Assembly: GCF_001691565.1 (NCBI RefSeq)
Contig: NZ_MAYO01000002.1
Coordinates: forward strand, 387,376-451,375
Reading direction: 5' to 3'
Origin: Microbacterium oleivorans
GTDB taxonomy: Bacteria > Actinomycetota > Actinomycetes > Actinomycetales > Microbacteriaceae
DNA: 64,000 nucleotides
Made by a program: the position numbers and the translations under genes. Shown here in pieces: positions 1 through 7,351 of this stretch. Numbering within the stretch: the first letter of the stretch is position 1; every line of letters starts with the position of its first letter. A model generated the notes under the pieces. The model searched no databases and was not told where the DNA came from. It was given only the letters and a program-made list of their open reading frames with translations.

Positions 1-1111
1 TCGTGCCCATGTGGATCGAGACGCCCCACGAGGCGAGCTTCGCGGGCAGCGAGAAGTCGGCGAAGTCGACACGATCGACAGGTTTCAGCGTCGTGCCGTC
101 GATCGCGACGGCGTCGAGATGGCCCGGGAACCCGCGGTCGATCTCCTGCACCTTCCATGCCTGGTCGACAGCGGCGGGTGGCGTGATCTGTACCACCCCT
201 GTGTCGATGTTGACCTTGCGGGCCGCCGCGAGCACGTCGTCGAACGTGCCCGGGTCGACGGTGAGAGCAGCGGATGCCGCGCCGTGACCTGCGTGCTCGT
301 CCCCGCCGCCGGCGGCTTCGCCGAGGCTCGTCGAGACGGCGGGCGTGGTCCAGTCGAGGGCGGCGCGAAGGTTCGTGACGTTCTGTCCGCCGTACGTCGA
401 CCAGGTGATGCCCGTCGCCGAGAGGAACACCGCGCCGAGCGCGATCCAGATGCCGACGGAGGTGTGCCAGCTGAAGAAGCGACGGTAACCGGTGTAGGTC
501 CGCGCCGGCCGCACGAAATCCTTCTTCCTGCGCGCCGTGCGGATGCGGGTGACCCACATGATGACGCCCGCGACGACGACGATGCCGAGCCAGGACGCCG
601 CGAGCTCGCTGTACAGCCGTCCCGGGTCGCCGAGGCCGAGGCTCCGGTGGACGTTGCTGATCGCGGTGCGCAGCGGCAGCGATCCGCTCGTGCCGTAGAC
701 GGTCTCGTCGCCGCGGATCTCGCCGGTGCCCGGATCGACGAAGACGGCGCGCGACTCGCTCGCCCCGAGCCCGTCCTGCGCGAACATGACGCGCGTCGTG
801 TCGCCGGGCTCCGGAGCGGGACGGACGGCCGACAGAGTCGCGGCGTCGCCGACGTGGGCTTCGGCGATCTCGACCTGCTGGCCGAGGCTGAGCTGCGTCG
901 CGGTCACGGGGGCATGCAGCTGCCGCGCGTACACGGCCTGCTCGATCGTGGGCGACAGGGCGTACAGGGCGCCGCTGAGTGCCGCTACGAGGATGAACGG
1001 TCCGACGAGGATGCCGGCGTAGAAGTGCAGGCGCACGAGGAAGGCGCCGAACCAGCCCGGTCGGCGGGTGGGCCGCGGCGGGGCGGGAGGGGTGGTCACG
1101 GTGGCGGTCAT
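1..1111 (-). CDS. PepSY-associated TM protein (3' end beyond window)
   Basis: The reading frame starts at the ATG at 1109-1111 and is still open at base 1, so about 370 residues are visible and the C-terminus is missing. After a Pro-rich cytoplasmic start comes a long hydrophobic segment (about residues 20-50, around RLHFYAGILVGPF), then an extracytoplasmic stretch, a second membrane segment (WLGIVVVAGVIMWVTR) and a third after WHTSVGIW. This matches the PepSY_TM / PiuB-like family, which sits in the membrane and is often linked to iron or copper handling. A His-containing loop (DEHAGHGAAS) fits metal contact, but that is inference. The next gene upstream on the same strand is another membrane protein with a His/Met-rich loop. 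Confidence 0.8.
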   Translation of the reverse strand, partial: MTATVTTPPAPPRPTRRPGWFGAFLVRLHFYAGILVGPFILVAALSGALYALSPTIEQAVYARQLHAPVTATQLSLGQQVEIAEAHVGDAATLSAVRPAPEPGDTTRVMFAQDGLGASESRAVFVDPGTGEIRGDETVYGTSGSLPLRTAISNVHRSLGLGDPGRLYSELAASWLGIVVVAGVIMWVTRIRTARRKKDFVRPARTYTGYRRFFSWHTSVGIWIALGAVFLSATGITWSTYGGQNVTNLRAALDWTTPAVSTSLGEAAGGGDEHAGHGAASAALTVDPGTFDDVLAAARKVNIDTGVVQITPPAAVDQAWKVQEIDRGFPGHLDAVAIDGTTLKPVDRVDFADFSLPAKLASWGVSIHMGT

Positions 1112-1210
1112 GATCGCTTTCGAGTGAGGAGGATGCAGCGGAGGAGCGCGCCGATGACACGGCGCGGCGCGCCGCGGCATCCCTCGTCGAGAACGGAGAG
1201 GCGGCGCGCG

Positions 1211-1807
1211 TCAGATCGCGAGCGCGCGCGGCGGACCGCGGCCGGCCGCGACGCGGAGCGTGACCGAGCGCAGGACGGGGACGTCGGTGGGCGCCGGTGC
1301 GGGCGCCGGGCGGTCGACGGCTCCGAGCACGAGGACCGCGGTGAGGATGCGGTGGCGCACCCAGCGGGCGATCTCGGCGGCGAGGGCGAGCAGCCGCAGC
1401 GCGGTGCGCTCGCCGCGGTGCAGCACCGCGACGGTGAGGAGGGCGGCGAGGCCGTGCATGGCCCACATGAGCGGATCGGCGCAGATCGCGGTGGCGGTAG
1501 CCCCGGCATCCGTCATCAGGGGCATCCCGTGCTGGTGCGGCATGCCCGACGGGGTGACCGTGCCGATGACGAAGAGGGTGTGGAAGAGGAGTTGGCTGCC
1601 GGTGACGGCGAGGGCCAGGCGGGGGAGCGAGAGGCGACGGCCCGCGAGCGCCGTGCAGACGAAGAGCGAGAGCGCGAGGGGGACGACGATGCCGAGCGGG
1701 CCGGGGACCTGTCCGCCGCCGGCGACGTGCGAGAGGAGCGCCGCCCACGTGGCGAGGGATGCCGCGAGCGCGCCGCGGGCGACGCGGGAGACTCGGGACG
1801 GGCGCAC
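1211..1807 (-). CDS. Integral membrane protein with His/Met-rich loop
   Basis: Predicted 198 residues from a GTG start. Hydrophobic helices are visible at about residues 10-30, 36-56, 64-84 and 110-130, so it is probably a four-helix inner-membrane protein. Between helices 3 and 4 lies the stretch SGMPHQHGMPLM, rich in His and Met, as seen in copper-related membrane proteins. It ends 99 bases before the PepSY protein on the same strand and is probably co-transcribed with it. I cannot name a family. A role in copper or iron handling is inference from the loop and the neighbour only. Confidence 0.6.
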   Translation of the reverse strand: MRPSRVSRVARGALAASLATWAALLSHVAGGGQVPGPLGIVVPLALSLFVCTALAGRRLSLPRLALAVTGSQLLFHTLFVIGTVTPSGMPHQHGMPLMTDAGATATAICADPLMWAMHGLAALLTVAVLHRGERTALRLLALAAEIARWVRHRILTAVLVLGAVDRPAPAPAPTDVPVLRSVTLRVAAGRGPPRALAI

Positions 1808-1923
1808 GCGTCCATTGTCGCAGGGCTGAGGCCCCTTGCGAGGTCGGCGCCGCTGCGCAAGCCCTGAGGAGAACCCGGTCGGCGCGATTACCGTGAGGGG
1901 ACTTTCACCGGTCGGAGGGCATC

Positions 1924-2208
1924 ATGACGAACTACGCGCAGCGGAACGAAGCGGTCCAGCGGAAGCAGATGGGCTCGGGCGCGTTCGTCGCGATCTTCAT
2001 GAGCCTCGTGTTCCTCGTCGTCGCGGCGGGCTTCGCGATCCTCGGGGTGCTGTTCATCACCAACCCGATGCCGGTCGTCGTCCTCGGCGTGCTGATGCTG
2101 ATCGGCGCGGTCGCGGTGCTCGTCCTGTCGGGTCTGTGCATCGCCGCGTCGGTGCGAGCGCTCATGCGTCCCGAGAAGGCGAAGCGGCGCGTCGAGCGCA
2201 TGGCCTGA
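1924..2208 (+). CDS. Small two-helix membrane protein
   Basis: Encodes 94 residues. A GGAGGG ribosome site lies just before the ATG. There are two strongly hydrophobic segments (about 18-45 and 48-75), a charged N-terminus and a basic C-terminal tail (RPEKAKRRVERMA). This is the usual form of small actinobacterial membrane proteins of unknown role. No catalytic motif is visible. It is read divergently from the membrane protein that starts at 1807. Confidence 0.65.
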   Translation: MTNYAQRNEAVQRKQMGSGAFVAIFMSLVFLVVAAGFAILGVLFITNPMPVVVLGVLMLIGAVAVLVLSGLCIAASVRALMRPEKAKRRVERMA

Positions 2209-2241
2209 CGCGCGCGCGGAGCGACGTGCCATGATCGTCGC

Positions 2242-2601
2242 ATGCTGGCTGACATCCTCGAGGTACTCGGCGACGCGCTCGTGGCCGTCGGCGACGCTCG
2301 GCGGGGTCCGCGGCACGTGCACAGCCGCATCCGGCTGACGCGCGGCGAGATCGAGGGTCTGTCGCTGCGGGAGGACGTGGGCGGGGAGGCGGCGATCGAC
2401 CATCGAACGATCGCCATCAACGAGGTGACCCTCACGGGCGTCGCCATCGCCCCGCGGCCGCTTCGCGTGTCGTACCTCGACGACATTCAGCAGCGAGCTC
2501 AGGTGGTCCGCATCGAGTTCGACGGCGGCGAGGCCGAGTGGACGATCCCCGAGTCGACCGATCTCCGGAAGCTGCAGAAGCGCATCGGCGCCTCGTTCTG
2601 A
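2242..2601 (+). CDS. Hypothetical protein, 119 aa
   Basis: A soluble protein with no signal peptide or membrane segment. It opens with an amphipathic stretch (MLADILEVLGDALVAVGDA) and is followed by strand-rich sequence ending in a Lys/Arg tail. Codon use and GC skew at third positions match real neighbours. It is followed by a strong hairpin terminator. I do not recognise the family and propose no function. The start has no clear ribosome site; CATGAT lies six bases before the ATG and could be a -10 box of a leaderless message. Confidence 0.55.
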   Translation: MLADILEVLGDALVAVGDARRGPRHVHSRIRLTRGEIEGLSLREDVGGEAAIDHRTIAINEVTLTGVAIAPRPLRVSYLDDIQQRAQVVRIEFDGGEAEWTIPESTDLRKLQKRIGASF

Positions 2602-2633
2602 GACGCGGGATGCCGGGCGCGGCCGCACACGCA

Positions 2634-2668
2634 CGAAAGCCCCGAACCGCACGGGTTCGAGGCTTTCG
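2634..2668. terminator. Bidirectional hairpin terminator
   Basis: CGAAAGCC with CGAACC on the left arm pairs with GGTTCG and GGCTTTCG on the right arm around a GCAC-type loop. It lies between the convergent genes ending at 2601 and 2682, so it can stop transcription from both sides. No long T-run follows, as is common in high-GC actinobacteria. Confidence 0.75.
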
Positions 2669-2681
2669 AGAAACGTCTGTG

Positions 2682-2963
2682 TCAGACGGCCTGCGCGAGG
2701 GCGAAGCCGACCGAACCGTCCTCTTCGACGCGGGCGTCGAGGACGCGGTCGCCGAGGGCGATGTTCGCCGCAGGGTCCACGAAGACGCGGGCTCCATCGC
2801 TCTCGACGACGGTGTCGCCGTCGGTGGGAGCAGGGGCGAGGGACAGGGCGTACCCGTTCTGCGGGTCTGCGGCCTCGGCGATCCGGAGTCCACCGGTCTC
2901 GGTGGGGATCTGCGAGGAGAGGCTCTTGACGGCGGTGCTGGCGTTCTCGGTGAGAGTGAGCAT
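2682..2963 (-). CDS. HesB/IscA-like A-type domain protein lacking cysteines
   Basis: Encodes 93 residues. The start at 2963 is preceded by AAGGGAG at good spacing; longer in-frame starts up to 3041 add sequence unlike the family. The order LTENASTAVKSL, GGLRI, YALSLAP, VFVDP, and LGDRVLDA matches the HesB/YadR/YfhF (A-type Fe-S carrier) fold. Classical IscA proteins bind iron or Fe-S through three Cys residues, but this protein has no Cys at all, so it cannot work as a normal carrier. Similar Cys-free actinobacterial HesB-like proteins are known to me only as annotations without a proven role. Confidence 0.7.
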   Translation of the reverse strand: MLTLTENASTAVKSLSSQIPTETGGLRIAEAADPQNGYALSLAPAPTDGDTVVESDGARVFVDPAANIALGDRVLDARVEEDGSVGFALAQAV

Positions 2964-3154
2964 GATGCTCCCTTCCGTGGATTGCGGGCGTGAGCGGGCA
3001 ACGATGCCGAGAATCGGGTGCCGCCGCAACCGCTGACACACCTTCGCCCCGCACTCACACGGCTTACGGAGGTTGACGCATCATCCCCGCGGCGTACGCC
3101 GGATCATCATCCGGGGGCGATTCGCCGACGAGGCGACCCGGCTTGACTCGAGTC

Positions 3155-3316
3155 ATGACCCAGAACCGCCTTCGCTTGGCTGCCGCCGCCGGCCTCGTCG
3201 CCCCGCTGCCGGCGACCGTGTTCGCCTGCGGACCCTACGAGGTCGTGAAGACCGACGCCGGCTGGCTCGGCTGGTTCAGCGCGACGGAGAAGGGGCAGAC
3301 GCCCGCCGACGCGTGA
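3155..3316 (+). CDS. Possible small secreted or lipoprotein-like peptide, 53 aa
   Basis: A short frame from an ATG to a TGA. The product begins with an Arg-containing N-terminus and a hydrophobic core (LAAAAGLVAPLPATVFACG) that looks like a signal peptide ending in a Cys, then a hydrophilic tail with WLGWFSATEKG. The cysteine context (VFAC) is close to a lipobox. There is only a weak ribosome site. It ends three bases before the convergent AraC gene. It has no recognised family and could be spurious, but its codon pattern is gene-like. Confidence 0.4.
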   Translation: MTQNRLRLAAAAGLVAPLPATVFACGPYEVVKTDAGWLGWFSATEKGQTPADA

Positions 3317-3319
3317 GCG

Positions 3320-4210
3320 TCAGCTCGCCCGCATCCGCTCCCGGAGGTCCGTCGCATCGGATGCCGGGGAACGTCCGTACGCGGAGCGGTAGTCGCGCGA
3401 GAAGTGCGACGCGCTGACGTACCCGACCGCGGCGCCGGCCTGCGCGGCGGTGTCGCCCTCCGTGATCAGCAGGCGTCGTGCCTCGCCGAGGCGGAGCCGC
3501 TTCAGGTATCGCATGGGCGTGAGCCCGGTGAGTTCGCGGAAGCGGCGGCTCACCGTGGTCGGGCTGGCGCCGACGGATGCCGCGATCGCATCGAGCGTCC
3601 ACGGCTCGGCCAGCCGGCGGGTCAGCGTGGTGATTGCCGTGTTGACGATGTCCGCGTTCGCGTGGGCCGCCGCGTCGAGCACGCGCGCGGCCTGGTCGCT
3701 CCGCAGCAGCCGGACGACGAGCTCGCGGTTCAGGAGCGGGGTCATCACGGCGGCTTCGTCGGGAGCGTCGAGGAGGGCGAGCATCCGGTCGACGACGTCG
3801 GCGATCTCCGCTGTCATGGTGCCGAGCCGCTCCGACGCTTCGGGCGCCGCGGGGCGCGGCAGCTGTCCGGCGACCTCGGCGACGACGGCGGGATCGATCC
3901 GCCAGTTGACCGAGACGAAGTCGCCCGCCGGTCCGGTCTCGGTCACACGCGCGAACAGGGGCAGGTCGACCGGCGTGATGAGGAAACGCTCCGGACCCCA
4001 TTCCTCCCCGGTCGTGGAGTCGTCGCCCGACACTTTGCGACCCGTGAGCACCACCGCGACGCACGGCTTGTACTGGACGAACATCGTCGGAGTGGGAGCG
4101 GTCGTACGGCCCAGGATCAGACCGAGCGACTCGGCCCGCTGAGGTCGGTCGATGTGCCGCCGCACGCGTTCCGCGGCGCGGTCGAGGCTGGTCCCGGTCC
4201 GCTCGTCCAT
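3320..4210 (-). CDS. AraC-family transcriptional regulator
   Basis: Encodes 296 residues. The N-terminal half matches the AraC_N cupin-like domain of the YqhC/RhaR-related type (LILGRTTAPTPTMFVQYKP, ITPVDLPLFARV). The C-terminal 95 residues hold the two helix-turn-helix units of AraC proteins (LDAIAASVGASPTTVSRRF and AGAAVGYVSASHFSRDYR). It is divergent from the SDR gene that starts at 4331, so the 120 bases between them probably carry both promoters, and it likely controls that oxidoreductase. AraC_N regulators next to dehydrogenases often respond to aldehydes or other electrophiles; the ligand here is unknown. Confidence 0.85.
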   Translation of the reverse strand: MDERTGTSLDRAAERVRRHIDRPQRAESLGLILGRTTAPTPTMFVQYKPCVAVVLTGRKVSGDDSTTGEEWGPERFLITPVDLPLFARVTETGPAGDFVSVNWRIDPAVVAEVAGQLPRPAAPEASERLGTMTAEIADVVDRMLALLDAPDEAAVMTPLLNRELVVRLLRSDQAARVLDAAAHANADIVNTAITTLTRRLAEPWTLDAIAASVGASPTTVSRRFRELTGLTPMRYLKRLRLGEARRLLITEGDTAAQAGAAVGYVSASHFSRDYRSAYGRSPASDATDLRERMRAS

Positions 4211-4330
4211 GTGCCCATTGAACCGGATGCCGGTGCCCCCCGGCCGCGCTCGCCGAATCCGATGACGAACCGGCAAGCATCCGACCGGATCAGGCAACCC
4301 GAACGGGCGCCCGGCCGTCACGGTGGAGGA

Positions 4331-5119
4331 ATGACCACGAATCTTCTGACTCTTCCTCGCGACCAGCGCCTCGCCGGTCGCACCGCCATCGTCACCGGCT
4401 CCTCGAGCGGGATCGGCGAAGCGATCGCGCATGTGCTCGCGGCATCCGGTGCTCACGTCGTCGTCCACGGCCGCGACGTGGGCCGGGCTGAGGCGGTGGC
4501 TGCAGCCATCGCCGACGGCGGGGGCGCGGCATCCGTCGTCACCGGCGACCTCGCCGAGAGTCCCGCCGCCGCGCGCGCTTTCGCTGCCCAGGCGACGGAG
4601 GCGTTGGGCGGTCGTGTCGACGTGCTCGTCAACAACGCCGGAATCTTCCCGATCGGCCCGACGCCGGAGCTCTCGGACGACGACGTGGCCGCGCTGCTCG
4701 CGACGAACGTCCGCGTGCCGCACGACCTGGTGGGGGCTCTCGCTCCCGGCATGGTCGCGCGGGGGTCGGGCGTCGTGGTGAACATCACGTCGTGGATGGC
4801 GCACATCGGCACGCCCAACGTCGGCCTCTACCCGGCGACGAAGGCGGCGCTCGAGCACCTCACGCAGGCGTGGGCGGCGGAGTTCGGTCCCCGCGGCGTG
4901 CGCGTGAACGCCGTCGCGCCGGGCGCGATCATCACTCCCGGGAATGCGGCAGCGCTCGAGATCCTGAAAGCGATGACGGCGGTCTCGCCGGCGGGGGAGC
5001 CCGGGCGGCCGATCGACATCGCGCATGCGGTGCGGTTCCTCGCGTCGGACGAGTCCGCGTACGTGCACGGTCAGGTGATCAGCGTCGACGGCGGTGTCGT
5101 GGCGGCTCGGGTGGGGTGA
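4331..5119 (+). CDS. SDR-family NAD(P)-dependent oxidoreductase
   Basis: Encodes 262 residues with GGAGGA directly before the ATG. It shows the classical short-chain dehydrogenase signature: TGSSSGIG cofactor loop at 22-29, NNAG at 101-104, and the active-site Tyr167 and Lys171 in YPATK. The C-terminal FLASDESAYVHGQVISVDGG is typical of FabG-like members. An Arg/His pair after strand 2 (HGRD) suggests NADP preference. The substrate cannot be read from the sequence. It is probably regulated by the divergent AraC protein. Confidence 0.85.
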   Translation: MTTNLLTLPRDQRLAGRTAIVTGSSSGIGEAIAHVLAASGAHVVVHGRDVGRAEAVAAAIADGGGAASVVTGDLAESPAAARAFAAQATEALGGRVDVLVNNAGIFPIGPTPELSDDDVAALLATNVRVPHDLVGALAPGMVARGSGVVVNITSWMAHIGTPNVGLYPATKAALEHLTQAWAAEFGPRGVRVNAVAPGAIITPGNAAALEILKAMTAVSPAGEPGRPIDIAHAVRFLASDESAYVHGQVISVDGGVVAARVG

Positions 5120-5188
5120 TCGGCGGTGCGGTCGTCGGCGGCCCGTCGCGGGTGAGATGGTTGTCCTGTCGACGAGACGGAGGACACC

Positions 5189-5737
5189 GTGGCACGCAAG
5201 CAGACACTGGTGGCGGGCGCAGTCGCACTCGCGGCGCTGATGCTGGCAGGGTGTGCGCCCGAGCCGACCCCGTCGCCGACGATCACGTCGCCGTCCCCGA
5301 GCGCGTCGTCGCCGAGCCCGACGCCCAGCGACGAGCCGATGCCGAGCGTCACGCCGACGCCGAGCCCGACGTCGTCGCCCGTCGGGCCGCCCGCGACACG
5401 GCCGGTGGAGCCGCCGACCGGCACCGACCCGGATGCCGCGGGGATGATCGCCGACCAGGCGGGCGCGCTCTGCGCCGCGGAGCACCGGACGGGTCAAAGT
5501 GCGGGCGACACGCAGATCGGGGAGCCGACCGTCTACGAGCGTTCGGTCTCACCGCGCTGGTACGTCACGGTCCTCGCTGCGAACGAGTTCGGCCAGTACT
5601 ACCAGGAGTGCGTCCTCGGCGGGTCTGAGAAGAACCCCGAGTGGTCGTTGACGCAGGGGACACCGAAGAGCGAGATGACGCAGGCGCACATCGAGCAGAT
5701 GCGCACGCAGAACGAGGACTTCGACGAGGACCACTGA
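5189..5737 (+). CDS. Pro/Ser-rich lipoprotein
   Basis: Encodes 182 residues from a GTG preceded by GGAGGA. It has a signal peptide with lipobox LAGC at about residue 22, so the mature protein should be lipid-anchored to the outer face of the membrane. A low-complexity Pro/Ser/Thr linker (about 25-75) follows, then a small globular domain with two Cys (LCAAEH and YQECVLGG) that may form a disulfide. The enzyme or binding role is unknown. Confidence 0.7.
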   Translation: MARKQTLVAGAVALAALMLAGCAPEPTPSPTITSPSPSASSPSPTPSDEPMPSVTPTPSPTSSPVGPPATRPVEPPTGTDPDAAGMIADQAGALCAAEHRTGQSAGDTQIGEPTVYERSVSPRWYVTVLAANEFGQYYQECVLGGSEKNPEWSLTQGTPKSEMTQAHIEQMRTQNEDFDEDH

Positions 5738-5756
5738 CGGGCCGATACGGTGAGGC

Positions 5757-6656
5757 ATGGCCATCACCGTTTTCCCGCCGCGCGACTTCGCCCTCGACGG
5801 GCAGCGATGCCGCGTCCACGTCTACGACGTCGTGACCGGGACCGACCGGGTGATCTTCGAGACCGACGAGGTCCTGCTCGAGGCGCCGAACTGGGCGCCG
5901 GAGGGTCTGCTGCTCAACGGCGCGGGGAAGCTCTGGCTGCTGGACGCGGATGCCGCGGGTGCTGACATCGCGGAGGTGCCGTTCACCGGCATCCCGCCTC
6001 TCAACAACGACCATGTGCTCGTGCCGAAGTCGGGCGACATCCTTTTGTCGGCCAACGACGGACAGATCTACCGGGCGCCGCGGACCGGCGGTGAGGGCGT
6101 GCGGATCACGAATGCGGACGATCCGTTCATGCACTTCCTGCACGGGGTGAGCCCGGATGGCGCGTGGATCGCGTACACGGCACTCTCGATCGAGGACGGC
6201 GAGGTGCTGTCGGCCGACCTGCGGACCGCGCGGATCGACGGTTCAGAGGACGTCCCTCTGACGACGGGTCAGGTCGCCGACGGCAGCGAGTGGTCGCCGG
6301 GCGGGTCGTGGATCTACCTGAACACCGAGGAGTTCTCGCAGGTCGCGGGGCACGCACAGATCGCACGGATGCGCCGGGACCGTTCCGGGCTCGAGCAGCT
6401 GACGTTCGATGACCGCGTGAACTGGTTTCCGCATCCCTCGCCGACGGGCCGCGACGCCGTCTACATCAGCTTCCCGCCCGGAACGAACGGGCACCCGGCG
6501 GATGTCGAGGTCGAGCTGCGCCTCGTGCGGAACGGGCACTGGCACCACCCCGAGACCGTCGCGACGGTGTTCGGCGGTCAGGGCACGATCAACGTGAACA
6601 GCTGGACCTCGGACGGATCGCGTTTCGCGTACGTCGATTATCCGGTGGGGTCTTGA
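5757..6656 (+). CDS. TolB-like beta-propeller (PD40 repeat) protein
   Basis: Encodes 299 residues without a signal peptide. Repeats of the PD40/WD40-like type are visible (APNWAPEG, HGVSPDGAWIAYT, GSEWSPGGSWIYLN, NWFPHPSPTGRDAVYIS, NSWTSDGSRFAYV), which suggests a six-bladed propeller similar to TolB C-terminal domains. Such cytoplasmic proteins in actinobacteria are annotated as biopolymer-transport-like, but there is no Tol system here and the role is open. The stop codon overlaps the -35 box of the following ArsR gene. Confidence 0.75.
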   Translation: MAITVFPPRDFALDGQRCRVHVYDVVTGTDRVIFETDEVLLEAPNWAPEGLLLNGAGKLWLLDADAAGADIAEVPFTGIPPLNNDHVLVPKSGDILLSANDGQIYRAPRTGGEGVRITNADDPFMHFLHGVSPDGAWIAYTALSIEDGEVLSADLRTARIDGSEDVPLTTGQVADGSEWSPGGSWIYLNTEEFSQVAGHAQIARMRRDRSGLEQLTFDDRVNWFPHPSPTGRDAVYISFPPGTNGHPADVEVELRLVRNGHWHHPETVATVFGGQGTINVNSWTSDGSRFAYVDYPVGS

Positions 6657-6682
6657 TAGGCAAGTAGCCACTTGCCTATACT
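6653..6682 (+). promoter_or_regulatory. Promoter and palindromic operator of the ArsR-VOC pair
   Basis: TTGATA (6653-6658) and TATACT (6677-6682) form a near-consensus promoter with an 18-base spacer. A perfect inverted repeat fills the spacer: TAGGCAAGT at 6657-6665, AGCC, then ACTTGCCTA at 6670-6678. A repressor bound here would block RNA polymerase, so the downstream ArsR protein is probably autoregulated. The -10 box ends six bases before the ATG at 6689, so the transcript should be leaderless or nearly so. Confidence 0.8.
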
Positions 6683-6688
6683 TACCGC

Positions 6689-6967
6689 ATGGGCGATGTG
6701 TTCAAGGCTCTCGCCGACGAGACGCGTCGGACGATCCTCGACGACCTCGCCGAGCGCGACGGGCAGACGCTGTTCGAGCTGTGCGTGCGGCTTGCCGATC
6801 GCGGCGTGACGCATTCGCGGCAGGCGGTGTCGCAGCATCTGGCGGTCCTCGAAGAGGCGGGACTCGTGCACAGTGAGCGTCGCGGCAAGTTCAAGTTCCA
6901 CACCATCGACACCCGGCCGCTCGCTCGGATCTCGGAGCGCTGGCCCCTTCCCGCAGGAGAGTCATGA
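6689..6967 (+). CDS. ArsR-family winged-helix regulator
   Basis: Encodes 92 residues. FKALADETRRTILDDL and the recognition-helix region SRQAVSQHLAVLEEAGLV are typical of the ArsR/SmtB superfamily. No Cys-rich metal site is visible (the single Cys is in FELCVRL), which suggests the metal-independent group often paired with SRPBCC or glyoxalase-like genes. The stop overlaps the start of the VOC gene by four bases. It probably represses its own operon through the palindrome at 6657-6678. Confidence 0.85.
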   Translation: MGDVFKALADETRRTILDDLAERDGQTLFELCVRLADRGVTHSRQAVSQHLAVLEEAGLVHSERRGKFKFHTIDTRPLARISERWPLPAGES

Positions 6968-7350
6968 AGATCCAGACCGTGAGCGTGTTCGTCGACGATC
7001 AGCAGCGCGCGCTCGAGTTCTACACCGAGAAGCTCGGCTTCGCCGTGGCCGCCGACGTGCCGATGGGGGAGTTCCGGTGGCTGACGGTCGTCGACCCCGC
7101 GGCGCCCGAGGGCACCCAGCTGTCGCTCGAGCCGAAGGGTCACCCCGCGGTGCCGCCGTTCACCGACGCGCTGCTCGAGGACGGCATCCCGTTCTTCGTG
7201 CTGGGCGTCGACGACGTGCAGGCCGAGTACGAGCGGCTGCAAGGGCTCGGTGTCGAGTTCACGCAGCCGCCGATCGACCACGGGCCGGTGACGACCGCGG
7301 TGCTGAGCGATACGGTCGGGAACCTGCTGCAGATCGCCGCCTTCGCCTGA
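6964..7350 (+). CDS. VOC (glyoxalase/bleomycin-resistance) family protein
   Basis: Encodes 128 residues, with an ATGA overlap with the ArsR gene. It has the VOC pattern: VSVFVDDQQRALEFYTEKLGF at the N-terminus, FFVLGVDDVQAEYERLQGLGVEF in the middle and VGNLLQIAAF at the end. Members bind metal or small molecules and act as dioxygenases, isomerases or resistance proteins; the specific reaction cannot be read here. Translational coupling to an ArsR regulator suggests that both respond to the same small molecule. Confidence 0.85.
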   Translation: MKIQTVSVFVDDQQRALEFYTEKLGFAVAADVPMGEFRWLTVVDPAAPEGTQLSLEPKGHPAVPPFTDALLEDGIPFFVLGVDDVQAEYERLQGLGVEFTQPPIDHGPVTTAVLSDTVGNLLQIAAFA

Positions 7351-7351
7351 G

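Noticed and set aside
11-1867. 618-codon open frame on the plus strand
   Set aside because: It is the antisense shadow of the PepSY and neighbouring membrane-protein genes; the product is Arg/Gly-rich with no domain pattern.
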